DNA of 64,000 nt from contig NZ_JANHOJ010000004.1 in assembly GCF_026930145.1 (NCBI RefSeq), positions 124,001 through 188,000 of the forward strand, given 5' to 3'. Below the pieces are notes generated by a model, which saw only the letters and a list, made by a program, of their open reading frames with translations, did not search any database and was not told the origin of the DNA. The translations under genes were made by a program, and so were the position numbers. The DNA is from Bartonella sp. A05. GTDB lineage: Bacteria > Pseudomonadota > Alphaproteobacteria > Rhizobiales > Rhizobiaceae. This document shows positions 9,479-17,924 of this stretch, piece by piece. Numbering within the stretch: position 1 is the stretch's first letter; every line of letters starts with the position of its first letter.

Positions 9479-10290
9479 TGAGTAAACAGCCACTTCTTTT
9501 TTTTGATAGCGGCATTGGTGGATTAACGATATTGAGGGAGGTGCGTGCTCTTATCCCTGAATCCCAATTTATTTATGTTGCTGATGATGCAGGATTTCCT
9601 TATGGTATTTGGAATGAGGACATTTTAAAATGCCGTATTTTAAAAATTTTTGAAAATCTTTTAAAGCTTTATAAGCCTGCGTTATGCGTCATTGCCTGCA
9701 ATACTGTTTCTACACTAATGATAACAGATTTACGACAAAAATTCTCTAATACTCTTTTTGTCGGAACTGTACCTGCAATTAAAACAGCAGCTGAACAAAC
9801 AAAGTCTGGTTTTATTTCTGTATTAGCAACGCCAGGAACAGTCAAGCGTGCATATACACATGAATTAATCGATTCTTTTGCTGGTCAGTGCCAAGTTCAG
9901 CTTGTTGGAAGTGAAAAGCTGGCTGGATTTGCTGAAGATTATTTACGTGGATGCCCTATCAATCATGAAAAATTGCGTCAAGAAATTCTTCCATGTTTTG
10001 TTGAAAAAAATGGTAAATGTACTGATACTATTGTTTTAGCGTGCACTCACTATCCTTTTTTAATCAACTTGTTTCGTCAACAAGCTTTGTGGCCAGTTGA
10101 GTGGATTGATCCAGCAAAAGCTATCGCTCAATATACAAGATCATTATTGCCAAACGGAATACAGAACAAAAAAGCAAAAAAGCTTAAGGATTTTGCTTTG
10201 TTTACCTCGCAAGATATAAGTTTTCCAACTAAGCGCTTGTTCCAAAAGTTTGGACTAAATACAATAAAAGGAATTGACTTTGGAGTGTAA
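9478..10290 (+). CDS. murI: Glutamate racemase
   Basis: This 270-residue cytoplasmic enzyme makes D-glutamate for peptidoglycan. DSGIGG at residues 10-15 is the N-terminal signature. The two catalytic cysteines are Cys74 in ACNT and Cys189 in ACTHYPF. The GTVPAIK segment near 96-102 is also typical. The ATG at 9478 shares one base with the trmJ stop. Downstream, a 7-bp A/T stem (10293-10310) followed by a short T run may act as a weak terminator. Confidence 0.95.
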   Translation: MSKQPLLFFDSGIGGLTILREVRALIPESQFIYVADDAGFPYGIWNEDILKCRILKIFENLLKLYKPALCVIACNTVSTLMITDLRQKFSNTLFVGTVPAIKTAAEQTKSGFISVLATPGTVKRAYTHELIDSFAGQCQVQLVGSEKLAGFAEDYLRGCPINHEKLRQEILPCFVEKNGKCTDTIVLACTHYPFLINLFRQQALWPVEWIDPAKAIAQYTRSLLPNGIQNKKAKKLKDFALFTSQDISFPTKRLFQKFGLNTIKGIDFGV

Positions 10291-10292
10291 GA

Positions 10293-10310
10293 TAAAATAG
10301 AGTTATTTTA
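10293..10310 (+). terminator. Weak intrinsic-terminator-like hairpin after murI
   Basis: The arms taaaata and tattttta-like tatttta pair over 7 bp with a 4-base loop, and gctttttctttc follows. The stem is entirely A/T, so termination efficiency is doubtful. Confidence 0.35.
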
Positions 10311-10387
10311 GCTTTTTCTTTCGAGAAAATAGCATTCACTAACGTGTCCCGTGGATATCTTTGCATTTAGCATAAAGTGTTCTGTCA

Positions 10388-10404
10388 GCTTTCATTTTGA
10401 AAGC
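10388..10404 (+). promoter_or_regulatory. Hairpin in the rpsD leader
   Basis: The arms gctttca (10388-10394) and tgaaagc (10398-10404) form a perfect 7-bp stem with a TTT loop. It is about 60 bases upstream of the rpsD start codon and immediately precedes an AGGAGG string at 10407-10412 that does not serve the true start. S4 autoregulates its own synthesis in several bacteria, so a role in translational control is conceivable but unproven. Confidence 0.35.
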
Positions 10405-10466
10405 AGAGGAGGGTGCGTTTCCTGGAGATCTCATTTGATCTTGTTTTTTATTTAAAAGGAAATGCG

Positions 10467-11084
10467 ATGAGTAAACGCGAATCGACGAAGTATAAAATTG
10501 ACCGCCGTATGGGAGAAAATATTTGGGGGCGTCCGAAGTCTCCTGTTAATCGCCGTGATTACGGTCCAGGTCAACATGGTCAGCGCCGTAAGGGAAAGCT
10601 TTCTGATTATGGTGTGCAGTTGCGCGCTAAGCAGAAGTTAAAGGGGTTCTACGGAGATATCTCGGAAAAACAATTCCGTAAAACTTATGAAGAAGCTGTC
10701 CGCCGTCGTGGTGATACTGGTGAAAATTTAATTGGCCTTTTGGAGTCACGTTTAGATGCTGTCGTTTACCGGGCGAAATTTGTATCTACGATTTTTGCTT
10801 CTCGTCAATTTATCAATCATGGTCATGTCAACGTAAATGGTCGGCGCACAAATATTCAATCATATCGTTGTAAACCAGGCGATGTTATTGAGGTGCGCGA
10901 AAAATCAAAAAAACTTGTTTTGGTCTTAGAGTCTGTGCAATTAACTGAGCGTGATGTCCCTGAGTATATTGAGGCAGATCATAACAAGATGAAAGCAACA
11001 TTTGTTCGCATCCCTTCTTTTGCAGATGTTCCTTATGCTGTGCAGATGGAGCCAAATTTAGTTGTTGAGTTTTATTCTCGATGA
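10467..11084 (+). CDS. rpsD: 30S ribosomal protein S4
   Basis: This 205-residue primary 16S rRNA-binding protein starts [10 protein letters not shown] and contains the S4 RNA-binding domain (about residues 94-155, including [14 protein letters not shown] and [16 protein letters not shown]). AAAAGGA at 10454-10460 is 6 bases upstream of ATG 10467, which fixes the start. The frame is open further upstream to a GTG at 10413, but homologues do not use it. Like other Hyphomicrobiales, the gene stands alone rather than in the alpha operon. Confidence 0.98.
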   Translation: MSKRESTKYKIDRRMGENIWGRPKSPVNRRDYGPGQHGQRRKGKLSDYGVQLRAKQKLKGFYGDISEKQFRKTYEEAVRRRGDTGENLIGLLESRLDAVVYRAKFVSTIFASRQFINHGHVNVNGRRTNIQSYRCKPGDVIEVREKSKKLVLVLESVQLTERDVPEYIEADHNKMKATFVRIPSFADVPYAVQMEPNLVVEFYSR

Positions 11085-11391
11085 GCTTTTGAATGCAGAA
11101 GTTCATTTCTCTTTATTTTGCTACATACTAAGAAAATGCTATATTATTTTTAGGTATTAGAATTAGCAAACATTTTTGAATGGAGTTATATTCAGTTTAT
11201 AGTTGTTTTTCATTACATTGTTCTGTTTATAACTCTATCGCTTTTTGTATTTATATCAAATATTGCAAATGATTATACCAATCTAATCTACGCTGTATCT
11301 TTTCTGTTTATATTGTTATTTTGATGAGAACGAGTGGATTGTATGAGTATGGTATATAATAAACCCCAGTTGAATAATTGAATATCGGACA
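11085..11391. other. Spacer between rpsD and ttcA
   Basis: This 307-bp AT-rich spacer holds no supported gene, repeat or strong hairpin. It presumably contains the ttcA promoter. Confidence 0.4.
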
Positions 11392-12261
11392 ATGGAAGAA
11401 AATATAGGTATAGGTAATCCTTTGGAAGAGGAAGCCGATGATTGTCATCCAATGTTTCGGGTTGCTCCATCAACTGTAGAGTTTAATAAATTACGTAAAC
11501 GCCTTTTGCGTCATATTCGGCAGGCATTTGATGATTTTTCTATGTTATCTTCAGGGAAAAAATGGCTTGTGGCTTTATCTGGCGGAAAAGATTCTTATGG
11601 TCTCTTAGCACTTCTTCTTGATTTAAAATGGCGCGGTCTTTTGCCTGTTGAAATTTTAGCCTGTAATCTTGATCAAGGTCAACCAGGATTTCCTAAGCAT
11701 ATTCTTTCAGATTTTTTAAATTCTTATCAAATTCCACATCGCATCGAGTATCAAGATACTTATTCAGTTGTCACAAATAAGCTGGAACATACACAAACAT
11801 ATTGTTCTCTTTGCTCTCGATTACGACGCGGAAATTTATATCGCATTGCACGTGAAGAGGGATGTTCTGCATTAGTGCTTGGACACCATCGTGATGATGT
11901 TCTAGAAACGTTTTTTATGAATTTATTTCATGGTGGTCGATTAGCAGCTATGCCTGGAAAGCTTATAAACGATAACGGTGATCTATTTGTCTTACGTCCT
12001 CTTGTTTATGCATCTGAAGAGGATATGGAAAGATTTTCTCAAGCAATGCAGTTTCCTATAATTCCTTGTAATCTTTGTGGTAGTCAAGATGGTTTGCAAC
12101 GTACTGCCATGAAAGAAATGCTAAATGATATTGAAAGAAGAATGCCAGGAAGAAAAGATACTATGATTCGGGCTTTGGCAAATGTACGTCCTAGCCATTT
12201 GCTCGATAAAAAATTCTTTGATTTTAATTTTTTTACTATAAAATCAAATGGTAATGGATGA
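11392..12261 (+). CDS. ttcA: tRNA 2-thiocytidine biosynthesis protein TtcA
   Basis: This 289-residue PP-loop ATPase thiolates cytidine 32 of certain tRNAs. The PP-loop SGGKDS lies at residues 63-68. Two CxxC pairs, Cys138/Cys141 (CSLC) and Cys226/Cys229 (CNLC), match the cysteines that hold the iron-sulfur cluster in this family. [19 protein letters not shown] is the other family signature. It converges on lexA across a very AT-rich gap. Dependence on an iron-sulfur cluster links it to the suf locus in this window. Confidence 0.94.
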   Translation: MEENIGIGNPLEEEADDCHPMFRVAPSTVEFNKLRKRLLRHIRQAFDDFSMLSSGKKWLVALSGGKDSYGLLALLLDLKWRGLLPVEILACNLDQGQPGFPKHILSDFLNSYQIPHRIEYQDTYSVVTNKLEHTQTYCSLCSRLRRGNLYRIAREEGCSALVLGHHRDDVLETFFMNLFHGGRLAAMPGKLINDNGDLFVLRPLVYASEEDMERFSQAMQFPIIPCNLCGSQDGLQRTAMKEMLNDIERRMPGRKDTMIRALANVRPSHLLDKKFFDFNFFTIKSNGNG

Positions 12262-12662
12262 TTTATTCAGGAAAAGATGAAAGACGCTAAATATATTAAC
12301 AATAACGAAATCAATAGTTTGATGTTTGTATAAGATTTCATATTCTTCGAATCTAGGTAGGTTTGTTATAATTTTTGCAGAATTTATAAGTGATTTAGTT
12401 AATCGAAAGAAATAAACTGAATATAAGGTAAAGTCATAAATTCTTTATAAAGAGTACTATATTTATTAATTTTATTTATTAAAAAAATATAATAATGTAT
12501 TATAATATTTGTATTTTTATTATTGATAATATAGTTATTATAATAAATTATATAAATTTTTCTATTAAAATATATAATATAAAGTTGTAATGAGAAAATT
12601 ATTCTTTTTTTATAGAAGTGATTGGAGTATGGCTTACTTATATTTAAAAATTATTTAGTTAT
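12262..12662. other. Extremely AT-rich spacer between convergent ttcA and lexA
   Basis: This 401-bp gap lies between convergent genes. The 120 bases from 12461 to 12580 contain only about five G or C. Many short A/T palindromic stretches are present, but there is no clear terminator stem and no gene. It could act as a terminator zone or a DNA-bending or nucleoid-protein site. Confidence 0.55.
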
Positions 12663-13376
12663 TCAATATCGACGAATAAGCCCAACAAGTTTACCTTGTA
12701 TTTGTATACGCTCTGGTCCGTATATGCGTGTTTCATAATGAGGGTTTGCAGCTTCTAATGCAATAGAAGCTCCTTTGCGTCGATAGCGTTTTAAAGTTGC
12801 TTCTTCTCTATCAATTAATGCAACAATAATTTCGCCTGGTGTTGCTGTATTTTGGCATTTGACAATTACAGTATCTCTATCGAGAATACCTGCTTCAATC
12901 ATAGAATCACCCTTTACTTCTAAAGCATAGTACTCACCTAAGCCAATCATATCTGCTGGAAGAGAAAGCGTATTCGTTTGTTGTTGTATAGCAGAAATAG
13001 GTACACCAGCAGCAATACGACCCATAATAGGAATTGTGGTATTTTTTTTCTCTTCCGCATCCATATCATCAAAATTGCCAAAATTTTTCGACATTTTTCT
13101 TTTGTTTCTTCCTATTGCACTTGGTAAAATTTTACGAGCTGAAGAAAGATCGAATGTTATTTTATCAGGAAGACGCACAACTTCCACTGCGCGGGCACGA
13201 TTCGCTAAACGGCGTATAAAACCCCGTTCTTCTAATGCCGTAATAAGCCTATGAATGCCAGACTTTGAGGCAAGCTCTAATGCATTTTTCATTTCATCAA
13301 AAGAAGGTGGAACACCTGTTTCTTTTATATGATTGTGAATGAACAAGAGTAGCTCATATTGTTTACATGTCAGCAT
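12663..13376 (-). CDS. lexA: LexA repressor
   Basis: This 237-residue SOS repressor has an N-terminal winged helix-turn-helix (residues 1-68, [20 protein letters not shown]) and a C-terminal S24 autopeptidase domain. The self-cleavage bond is Ala123-Gly124 (IAAGVP), and the catalytic dyad is Ser158 (GDSM) and Lys196 (ATLKR). RecA filaments stimulate cleavage after DNA damage. A GTTC-N7-GTTC operator lies 53 bp upstream of the start, so it represses itself. The linker is long, as in other Hyphomicrobiales LexA proteins. Confidence 0.97.
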   Translation of the reverse strand: MLTCKQYELLLFIHNHIKETGVPPSFDEMKNALELASKSGIHRLITALEERGFIRRLANRARAVEVVRLPDKITFDLSSARKILPSAIGRNKRKMSKNFGNFDDMDAEEKKNTTIPIMGRIAAGVPISAIQQQTNTLSLPADMIGLGEYYALEVKGDSMIEAGILDRDTVIVKCQNTATPGEIIVALIDREEATLKRYRRKGASIALEAANPHYETRIYGPERIQIQGKLVGLIRRY

Positions 13377-13428
13377 TCAACATTCCAATCAAAAAATCGA
13401 AAAAGAAACAAATAGCAAAAACATATGT

Positions 13429-13443
13429 GTTCTATAATGGTTC
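13429..13443 (-). promoter_or_regulatory. LexA operator (SOS box) upstream of lexA
   Basis: GTTC at 13429-13432 and GTTC at 13440-13443 are separated by exactly 7 bases (tataatg). This is the known alphaproteobacterial SOS box, GTTC-N7-GTTC (GAAC-N7-GAAC on the lexA strand). It is 53 bp upstream of the lexA start codon, where autorepression is expected. Confidence 0.9.
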
Positions 13444-14018
13444 TACAAGTTTTTATGAAATAAAGCAAAACCCTTTACTTTATTTTTGAGTTTAGAAGAG
13501 ACAAGAAGAAATACAAATTGAATTGCAAAATACTACTATATATATTATTAAATTGATATTTAATACCTATATTTAGAATATGTTGACTGTGCCTAAGGCA
13601 TATATGATGATTAACAAACGAAGAAACGCTTAAAGTTTTGAATGCGGTTAATACATAGTTTATATTGTTTTTATATTTGTTTCTTTACAGATATACTTTA
13701 TTTTCACAAATATACTTTATAATGTTATTTTTTACAGTTACGCATAAAAACTCTTTCTCAGATCAGATAAGTTTTTTCCGATTATGATTCTGTAATTTAC
13801 GTTTGTACTTTTTTGTTCGTAGTGAATTGACCACAAATGGAATGCTTATTCACTATTTTTCTTGATTTTTCAGATATTTTTGAATGTTATTTATCAAGAA
13901 TTTTCGCTCTTTATTTACAATTGACAGCTGTTTGTATAAGATGATTATGCCTAAATCATGCGAAAGAAAGTAGCAAAATAACAGTTAGAGATATGAATAC
14001 TGGGTATTCTATTTTTAC

Positions 14019-14328
14019 TTGGTCAACACCTTTTCTTTTTTTTATATTGTGGGTAGTGGAATATAATGGTGTAAGCTGCTGATTTTATTCTTTTTGAGTA
14101 ATTTAATTTTAATTGTTTTCAATGTGCTCTACTATGTCTACACTGACCTCAGTTTTCTAATCATTTTAAAGTTTTACTAATATATACTCTTAAATATTTA
14201 GATCATTATTTCTATCTAAGCTGAACAGAATGGGATAGGATATATACAATGCTGAGAAGGAAAAAAATGAATGAAATTTTGATAAATAGAATAAAGAATA
14301 ATATTTTTTTTGAAAAGGTGTTGACCAA
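14019..14328. repeat. 310-bp segment bounded by 17-bp perfect inverted repeats
   Basis: Left arm 14019-14035 (ttggtcaacaccttttc) and right arm 14312-14328 (gaaaaggtgttgaccaa) are exact reverse complements, 276 bp apart. The interior is AT-rich with no supported gene. The layout resembles a small non-autonomous element, but I see no flanking target-site duplication. The right arm includes the -35 box of tRNA-Lys; the left arm carries the same box facing away without a good -10. An inverted duplication of the tRNA promoter is an alternative explanation. Confidence 0.55.
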
Positions 14329-14349
14329 ATGAAAAGTCGACCGTATGTT
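14321..14349 (+). promoter_or_regulatory. Promoter of tRNA-Lys
   Basis: TTGACC (14321-14326) and TATGTT (14344-14349) are 17 bp apart, fitting a sigma70-type promoter. Transcription would begin near 14356, about 30 bases before the mature tRNA. Confidence 0.65.
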
Positions 14350-14384
14350 CCACTCACTTCTCGTAAGCAAGATGGCTTATTCGA

Positions 14385-14460
14385 GAGCGCGTAGCTCAGC
14401 TGGTAGAGCAACTGACTTTTAATCAGTAGGTCCAGGGTTCGAATCCCTGCGCGCTCACCA
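14385..14460 (+). tRNA. tRNA-Lys (anticodon TTT)
   Basis: The 76 bases fold as a standard tRNA. The acceptor stem GAGCGCG pairs with CGCGCTC, followed by discriminator A and an encoded CCA. The D arm is GCTCAGCTGGTAGAGC. The anticodon loop CTTTTAA is closed by CTGA(C)/TCAG and gives anticodon TTT. The T arm contains GGTTCGAATCC. It decodes AAA and AAG. Confidence 0.98.
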
Positions 14461-14806
14461 ATAGGTGGTGTCTTTATTTTTCCAGATGGTGAGAACTATA
14501 AAGTTGTTTTATTGCTTTTATTCAGCAGTGTTTTTCATTGCTATTTAATAAGAATTCCTTTGTTTTTTCACAGTTTATATTATTGTGTTTCATTGTTTTT
14601 TTTAATTCCAATGCTTGTAAATGGCAGTTGTTTTTTGCAAAATGATGTAAGTATTTCTTTACGTTGTATTAATCTTTTGATAAAAGGAAAATTCTAAGAA
14701 TATCATGAATTTAGGTGGGAATGTGTAGTTTACAAGTGTAAATTTCTTTATTAATGGAAAATAAAATCAATCCCCAAACGCTCAACAGATAACAAAGGGC
14801 TAATAA
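14461..14806. other. Spacer between tRNA-Lys and rlpA
   Basis: This 346-bp AT-rich spacer has a short hydrophobic open frame at 14512-14697 without a ribosome site, which I do not accept as a gene. No terminator hairpin for the tRNA was found. The rlpA promoter should lie here. Confidence 0.4.
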
Positions 14807-15664
14807 ATGCTTTTAAACAGCAAAGATAAATTTATTTCCTTTATTCAATTAAAACCTCAATTTATTCCTATAATAATTGTTGCTCAGTTATTAACAGCTT
14901 GTGGGAGTCAAACAACGCAGTTTGCAGTCAAAAATTCTAAAGATGATACGATACCTCAAATAGAAAATGCAAAAGTGACTTCTGTGCCTGAAAATAATTT
15001 AAATAAGCAAAATAAATCAAAAAGTATAAATGGTGGGCGTGCTGTTGTTGGAAAACCTTATCAGATAAAAGGAAAGTGGTATTATCCAAAAGATGACCCA
15101 ACCTATAAACGTGTTGGAGAAGCATCGTGGTATGGGATAGATTTTCATGGGCGTTTAACTGCAAATGGTGAAATCTATGATATGAATCTCTTGACTGCTG
15201 CCCATCCTACAATGCCTTTACCCAGCTATGCCCGCGTGACTAATTTAGAAAATGGATCTTCTATCATTGTTAGAGTGAATGATCGTGGTCCATTTATGAA
15301 AGATAGAATCATTGACTTGTCAAAACAAGCAGCAACAATGCTGGGATATGTAAATGAGGGTATCTCAAATGTTGAAGTAGAATATATTTCAAGAGCTCCT
15401 GTTGATGATTATGATACATCTTATTTGATGGCTTCTTATGTTCCTGGAGATTATGCTCCCTCCGTAATGGTATCAGAAGATACTACAGAGAGAAAAGATC
15501 CTGTACTTTTTTCTGAACTTAATGCGGATAGCCAAAGACGATTAATTGAAGCTTTGGTTAGCGGAAAACGGTTAATGAACAATACTTTAATAGGATTGCC
15601 GGACGTTGGTCCTGTTTTGGTTGATAAGCCTGTATCATTTGGTCAACTAGCTTCTGTCCGATAG
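14807..15664 (+). CDS. rlpA: Septal ring lytic transglycosylase RlpA family lipoprotein
   Basis: This 285-residue lipoprotein has the lipobox LLTAC (Cys32) after a hydrophobic segment, so it is lipid-anchored, probably to the outer membrane. A double-psi beta-barrel domain follows at about residues 103-190, with GEASWYGIDFHGRLTANGE, the catalytic-site region TAAHPTMPLPSYARVTNL and RVNDRGPF. RlpA proteins bind or cleave glycan strands stripped of stem peptides during septation. There is no C-terminal SPOR domain. The fairly long N-terminal stretch before the lipobox suggests the true start may be further downstream. Confidence 0.93.
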   Translation: MLLNSKDKFISFIQLKPQFIPIIIVAQLLTACGSQTTQFAVKNSKDDTIPQIENAKVTSVPENNLNKQNKSKSINGGRAVVGKPYQIKGKWYYPKDDPTYKRVGEASWYGIDFHGRLTANGEIYDMNLLTAAHPTMPLPSYARVTNLENGSSIIVRVNDRGPFMKDRIIDLSKQAATMLGYVNEGISNVEVEYISRAPVDDYDTSYLMASYVPGDYAPSVMVSEDTTERKDPVLFSELNADSQRRLIEALVSGKRLMNNTLIGLPDVGPVLVDKPVSFGQLASVR

Positions 15665-16080
15665 AGAAACAAAAATTCCGATAAACAAACAAAAATATTG
15701 TGGTGGTTCAGTTGTAATTATTTTAAAGGTAAGGAAGTGGTATCTAGCTTCACAATATGCGATCTTAAAAACAGTTATGATCTAAGATAGTGATTCGATT
15801 GAGTTAAGGCTGCCAAGGATTCAATTTTTATAATAAAAATAATTCGTTATCTCGGTTATTTTATTTTTAAAAGGAAGTTGCTTGTAGGAAGTTTGTTGTT
15901 AGAGGTCTTTCTTTGCACTTTAAAAATTGAGAGCATTATTGTTTTTTATGATTCTAAATGAGATCTGAAAATTACTAGCTCTGTCAATATATTGGATACT
16001 TTTCTTTTAAAAAGTGAATAAATCTTTTTTTGTACAATATGTTTCTTTATACTGATTCCTCGGATGGGGAGGGAATCAGC
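15665..16080. other. Spacer between rlpA and the carboxypeptidase gene
   Basis: This spacer of about 416 bp has no supported gene. It ends in a strong ribosome site, GGGGAGGG at 16066-16073, that fixes the start of the next gene at 16081. Confidence 0.5.
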
Positions 16081-17244
16081 ATGCTTAAAATGTTAAGGCT
16101 TTTATGGGTCTTATTTTTTGTATTAATATTCAATGAGCAGGGGAAAGCACAAAATTTTCAAACCTCTGCATCGCAAGTTTTGTTATTAGATGACAATACA
16201 GGCACAATACTTTTTGAAAAGCAAAGTGATATTGCTTTCTTTCCTGCTTCATTAGTAAAATTAATGACGGCTGAAGTGGTATTTCATCAGTTAAAGCAAG
16301 GGATACTAAGCAAAACACAAACATTTAAAGTCAGTGAAAACGCTTGGCGAAAGGGCGGGGCACCTTCAGGTACAACGACTATGTTTGCAAAAATTAATAC
16401 AGAAGTTAGTGTTTTTGATCTTTTGCAGGGTTTAATTATTGTCAATGGAAATGATGCGGCCATTACTCTCGCTGAAGGGATAGCGGGAAATGAAGCGGCT
16501 TTTGCGCAACTCATGAATAAACGCGCTAAGACTCTTGGATTATTGCATAGTCACTTTGTTAACGCGACAGGGCTTCCTGAAGAAGGGCAATTTGTAACGT
16601 TACGCGATATGATTATATTAGCGCGCTATATTGCTCATGAATACCCCGATTATTATACACTTTACCGTGAACCTCATTTTACTTGGAATAAGATTTTTCA
16701 ACGCAATAAAAATCCTCTTATTTCCCAAGAAATTGGCGTGGAAGGATTAGGTTTTGGATATAGTGAAAAAGAAGGGTTTTCAATGGTTACAGCTACCTAT
16801 ATAAACAATAGGCGTCTTTTTTTGGTAATAAATGGTTTGCAAAATAATAAAGAACGCACAAAAGAAGTGGCTCGCATTCTCCAATGGGGAATAAGGGCGT
16901 TTGATCTTAAAACAGTTTTTGCAAAAGGAGAAGTTGTTGGTCATGCTTTTGTTTATGGTGGATTGCAAAATTCTGTTTCACTTATTGTTGAAAAGCCAAT
17001 AAGTTTTATGCTGTCGAACGAAAAAGATATTAATGTTAAAGCAATCATTAAATATCGTGGCCCATTGAAAGCTCCCATTTTTGTGGGGCAACAAGTTGGT
17101 TCTATTCAAATTTTAGTAGATAAAAAGATTCTTCTCGAAAAGCCAATTTTTACTGGAGCTAATGTTCAGGAAGGCGGATTCCTTGTCAAATTAAAAGGTG
17201 CACTTTATGAAATAACAATTGGATGGTTACGAAAATACCTATAA
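16081..17244 (+). CDS. D-alanyl-D-alanine carboxypeptidase family protein (PBP5/DacF-like) with altered motifs
   Basis: This 387-residue protein has a signal peptide (residues 1-23, ending GKAQ) and a peptidase S11 domain. The acylation motif is intact: PASLVKLMT gives Ser57 and Lys60. The second motif, normally SxN, reads Asn122-Gly-Asn124 (VNGNDAAI). The third, normally KTG, reads Gly224-Phe-Gly226 (EGLGFGYSEKEGF). The enzyme class trims the terminal D-Ala of peptidoglycan stem peptides. Loss of the KTG lysine suggests reduced activity or another role, unless this is normal for a subfamily. The start is fixed by GGGGAGGG 7 bases upstream. tmk follows 35 bp later. Confidence 0.88.
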   Translation: MLKMLRLLWVLFFVLIFNEQGKAQNFQTSASQVLLLDDNTGTILFEKQSDIAFFPASLVKLMTAEVVFHQLKQGILSKTQTFKVSENAWRKGGAPSGTTTMFAKINTEVSVFDLLQGLIIVNGNDAAITLAEGIAGNEAAFAQLMNKRAKTLGLLHSHFVNATGLPEEGQFVTLRDMIILARYIAHEYPDYYTLYREPHFTWNKIFQRNKNPLISQEIGVEGLGFGYSEKEGFSMVTATYINNRRLFLVINGLQNNKERTKEVARILQWGIRAFDLKTVFAKGEVVGHAFVYGGLQNSVSLIVEKPISFMLSNEKDINVKAIIKYRGPLKAPIFVGQQVGSIQILVDKKILLEKPIFTGANVQEGGFLVKLKGALYEITIGWLRKYL

Positions 17245-17279
17245 TATTATATATCAAATAAGAAATTAAAAGGTGATAT

Positions 17280-17924
17280 ATGTCGGGTTATTTTATCACA
17301 TTCGAAGGAGGAGAAGGAGCGGGAAAGACAACCCAAGTTTCTTTGCTTGCACAGTACTTTCGTAGCAAAGGATATGATGTTATCACAACACGAGAACCTG
17401 GAGGAACTGTCGGTGCAGAAGTTATGCGCTATATTTTATTATCAGGTAATGCGGAGCAATATGGAACATTAATTGAAGCGGTTTTATTTACAGCAGCACG
17501 CGCTGATCATGTTGCTGAAGTGATTGCACCGGCTTTACGGGCAGGTAAAATTGTTTTATGCGATCGCTTTGTTGATTCCACCTGTGTTTATCAAGGTCTA
17601 AACGGTAAAGTGAATTCTCATATTCTTTCTATTTTAGAGCGTATTGGTATAGATGGGGTAATGCCCAATTTAACGTTTTTGCTAGATATTCCAGCAGTAT
17701 ATAGTATGGATCGTGTAAATTTGCGTAGAAAAAAAACTAAAGAAATTGATTATTTCGAAAAAGATGAATTAAATATTCAAGAACAGAGACGACAAGCTTT
17801 TCTTCAATTAGCTCGAAATGAACCTCATAGATTTCAAATTATTGATGCAACATGCGCGATAGAAACAATCGCGCACCAAATAAAAGACATCTGTCATCGG
17901 ACAATGTCGGATCATATCCTATGA
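17280..17924 (+). CDS. tmk: Thymidylate kinase
   Basis: This 214-residue cytoplasmic kinase phosphorylates dTMP to dTDP. The P-loop is EGGEGAGKTTQ at residues 9-19. TREPGGT (38-44) binds the nucleotide, and DRFVDST is the substrate-binding signature near residue 96. The LID-like arginines lie in NLRRKKTK. Its stop overlaps the holB start (ATGA), a coupling common in proteobacteria. Confidence 0.97.
   Translation: MSGYFITFEGGEGAGKTTQVSLLAQYFRSKGYDVITTREPGGTVGAEVMRYILLSGNAEQYGTLIEAVLFTAARADHVAEVIAPALRAGKIVLCDRFVDSTCVYQGLNGKVNSHILSILERIGIDGVMPNLTFLLDIPAVYSMDRVNLRRKKTKEIDYFEKDELNIQEQRRQAFLQLARNEPHRFQIIDATCAIETIAHQIKDICHRTMSDHIL

Larger units (their letters stand above)
13377..14384. other. About 1 kb non-coding region between lexA and tRNA-Lys
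   Basis: Apart from the SOS box and the 310-bp inverted-repeat segment (14019-14328), I see no gene. A sigma70-like -35 TTGACA at 13921-13926 with a poor -10 (attatg at 13944-13949) points rightward and could start an untranslated RNA. Short open frames here have no ribosome sites. Confidence 0.45.

Noticed and set aside
10413-10466. In-frame GTG extension of rpsD behind AGGAGG
   Set aside because: The AGGAGG directly abuts the GTG with no spacing, and S4 proteins begin at MSKRES; ATG 10467 has a well-spaced AAAAGGA.
12461-12580. Replication origin or CRISPR leader in the AT-rich tract
   Set aside because: No DnaA boxes, spaced repeats or origin-linked genes were seen; it lies between ordinary convergent genes.
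14190-14411. 73-codon minus-strand frame
   Set aside because: It overlaps the tRNA-Lys gene and its promoter, which are far better supported.
14512-14697. 61-codon hydrophobic frame after tRNA-Lys
   Set aside because: Starts at TTG without a Shine-Dalgarno, has T-rich composition, and no family resemblance.
17852-17920. 23-codon N-terminal extension of holB into tmk
   Set aside because: The ATG at 17921 overlaps the tmk stop in the usual coupled manner, and the extension does not resemble delta'.
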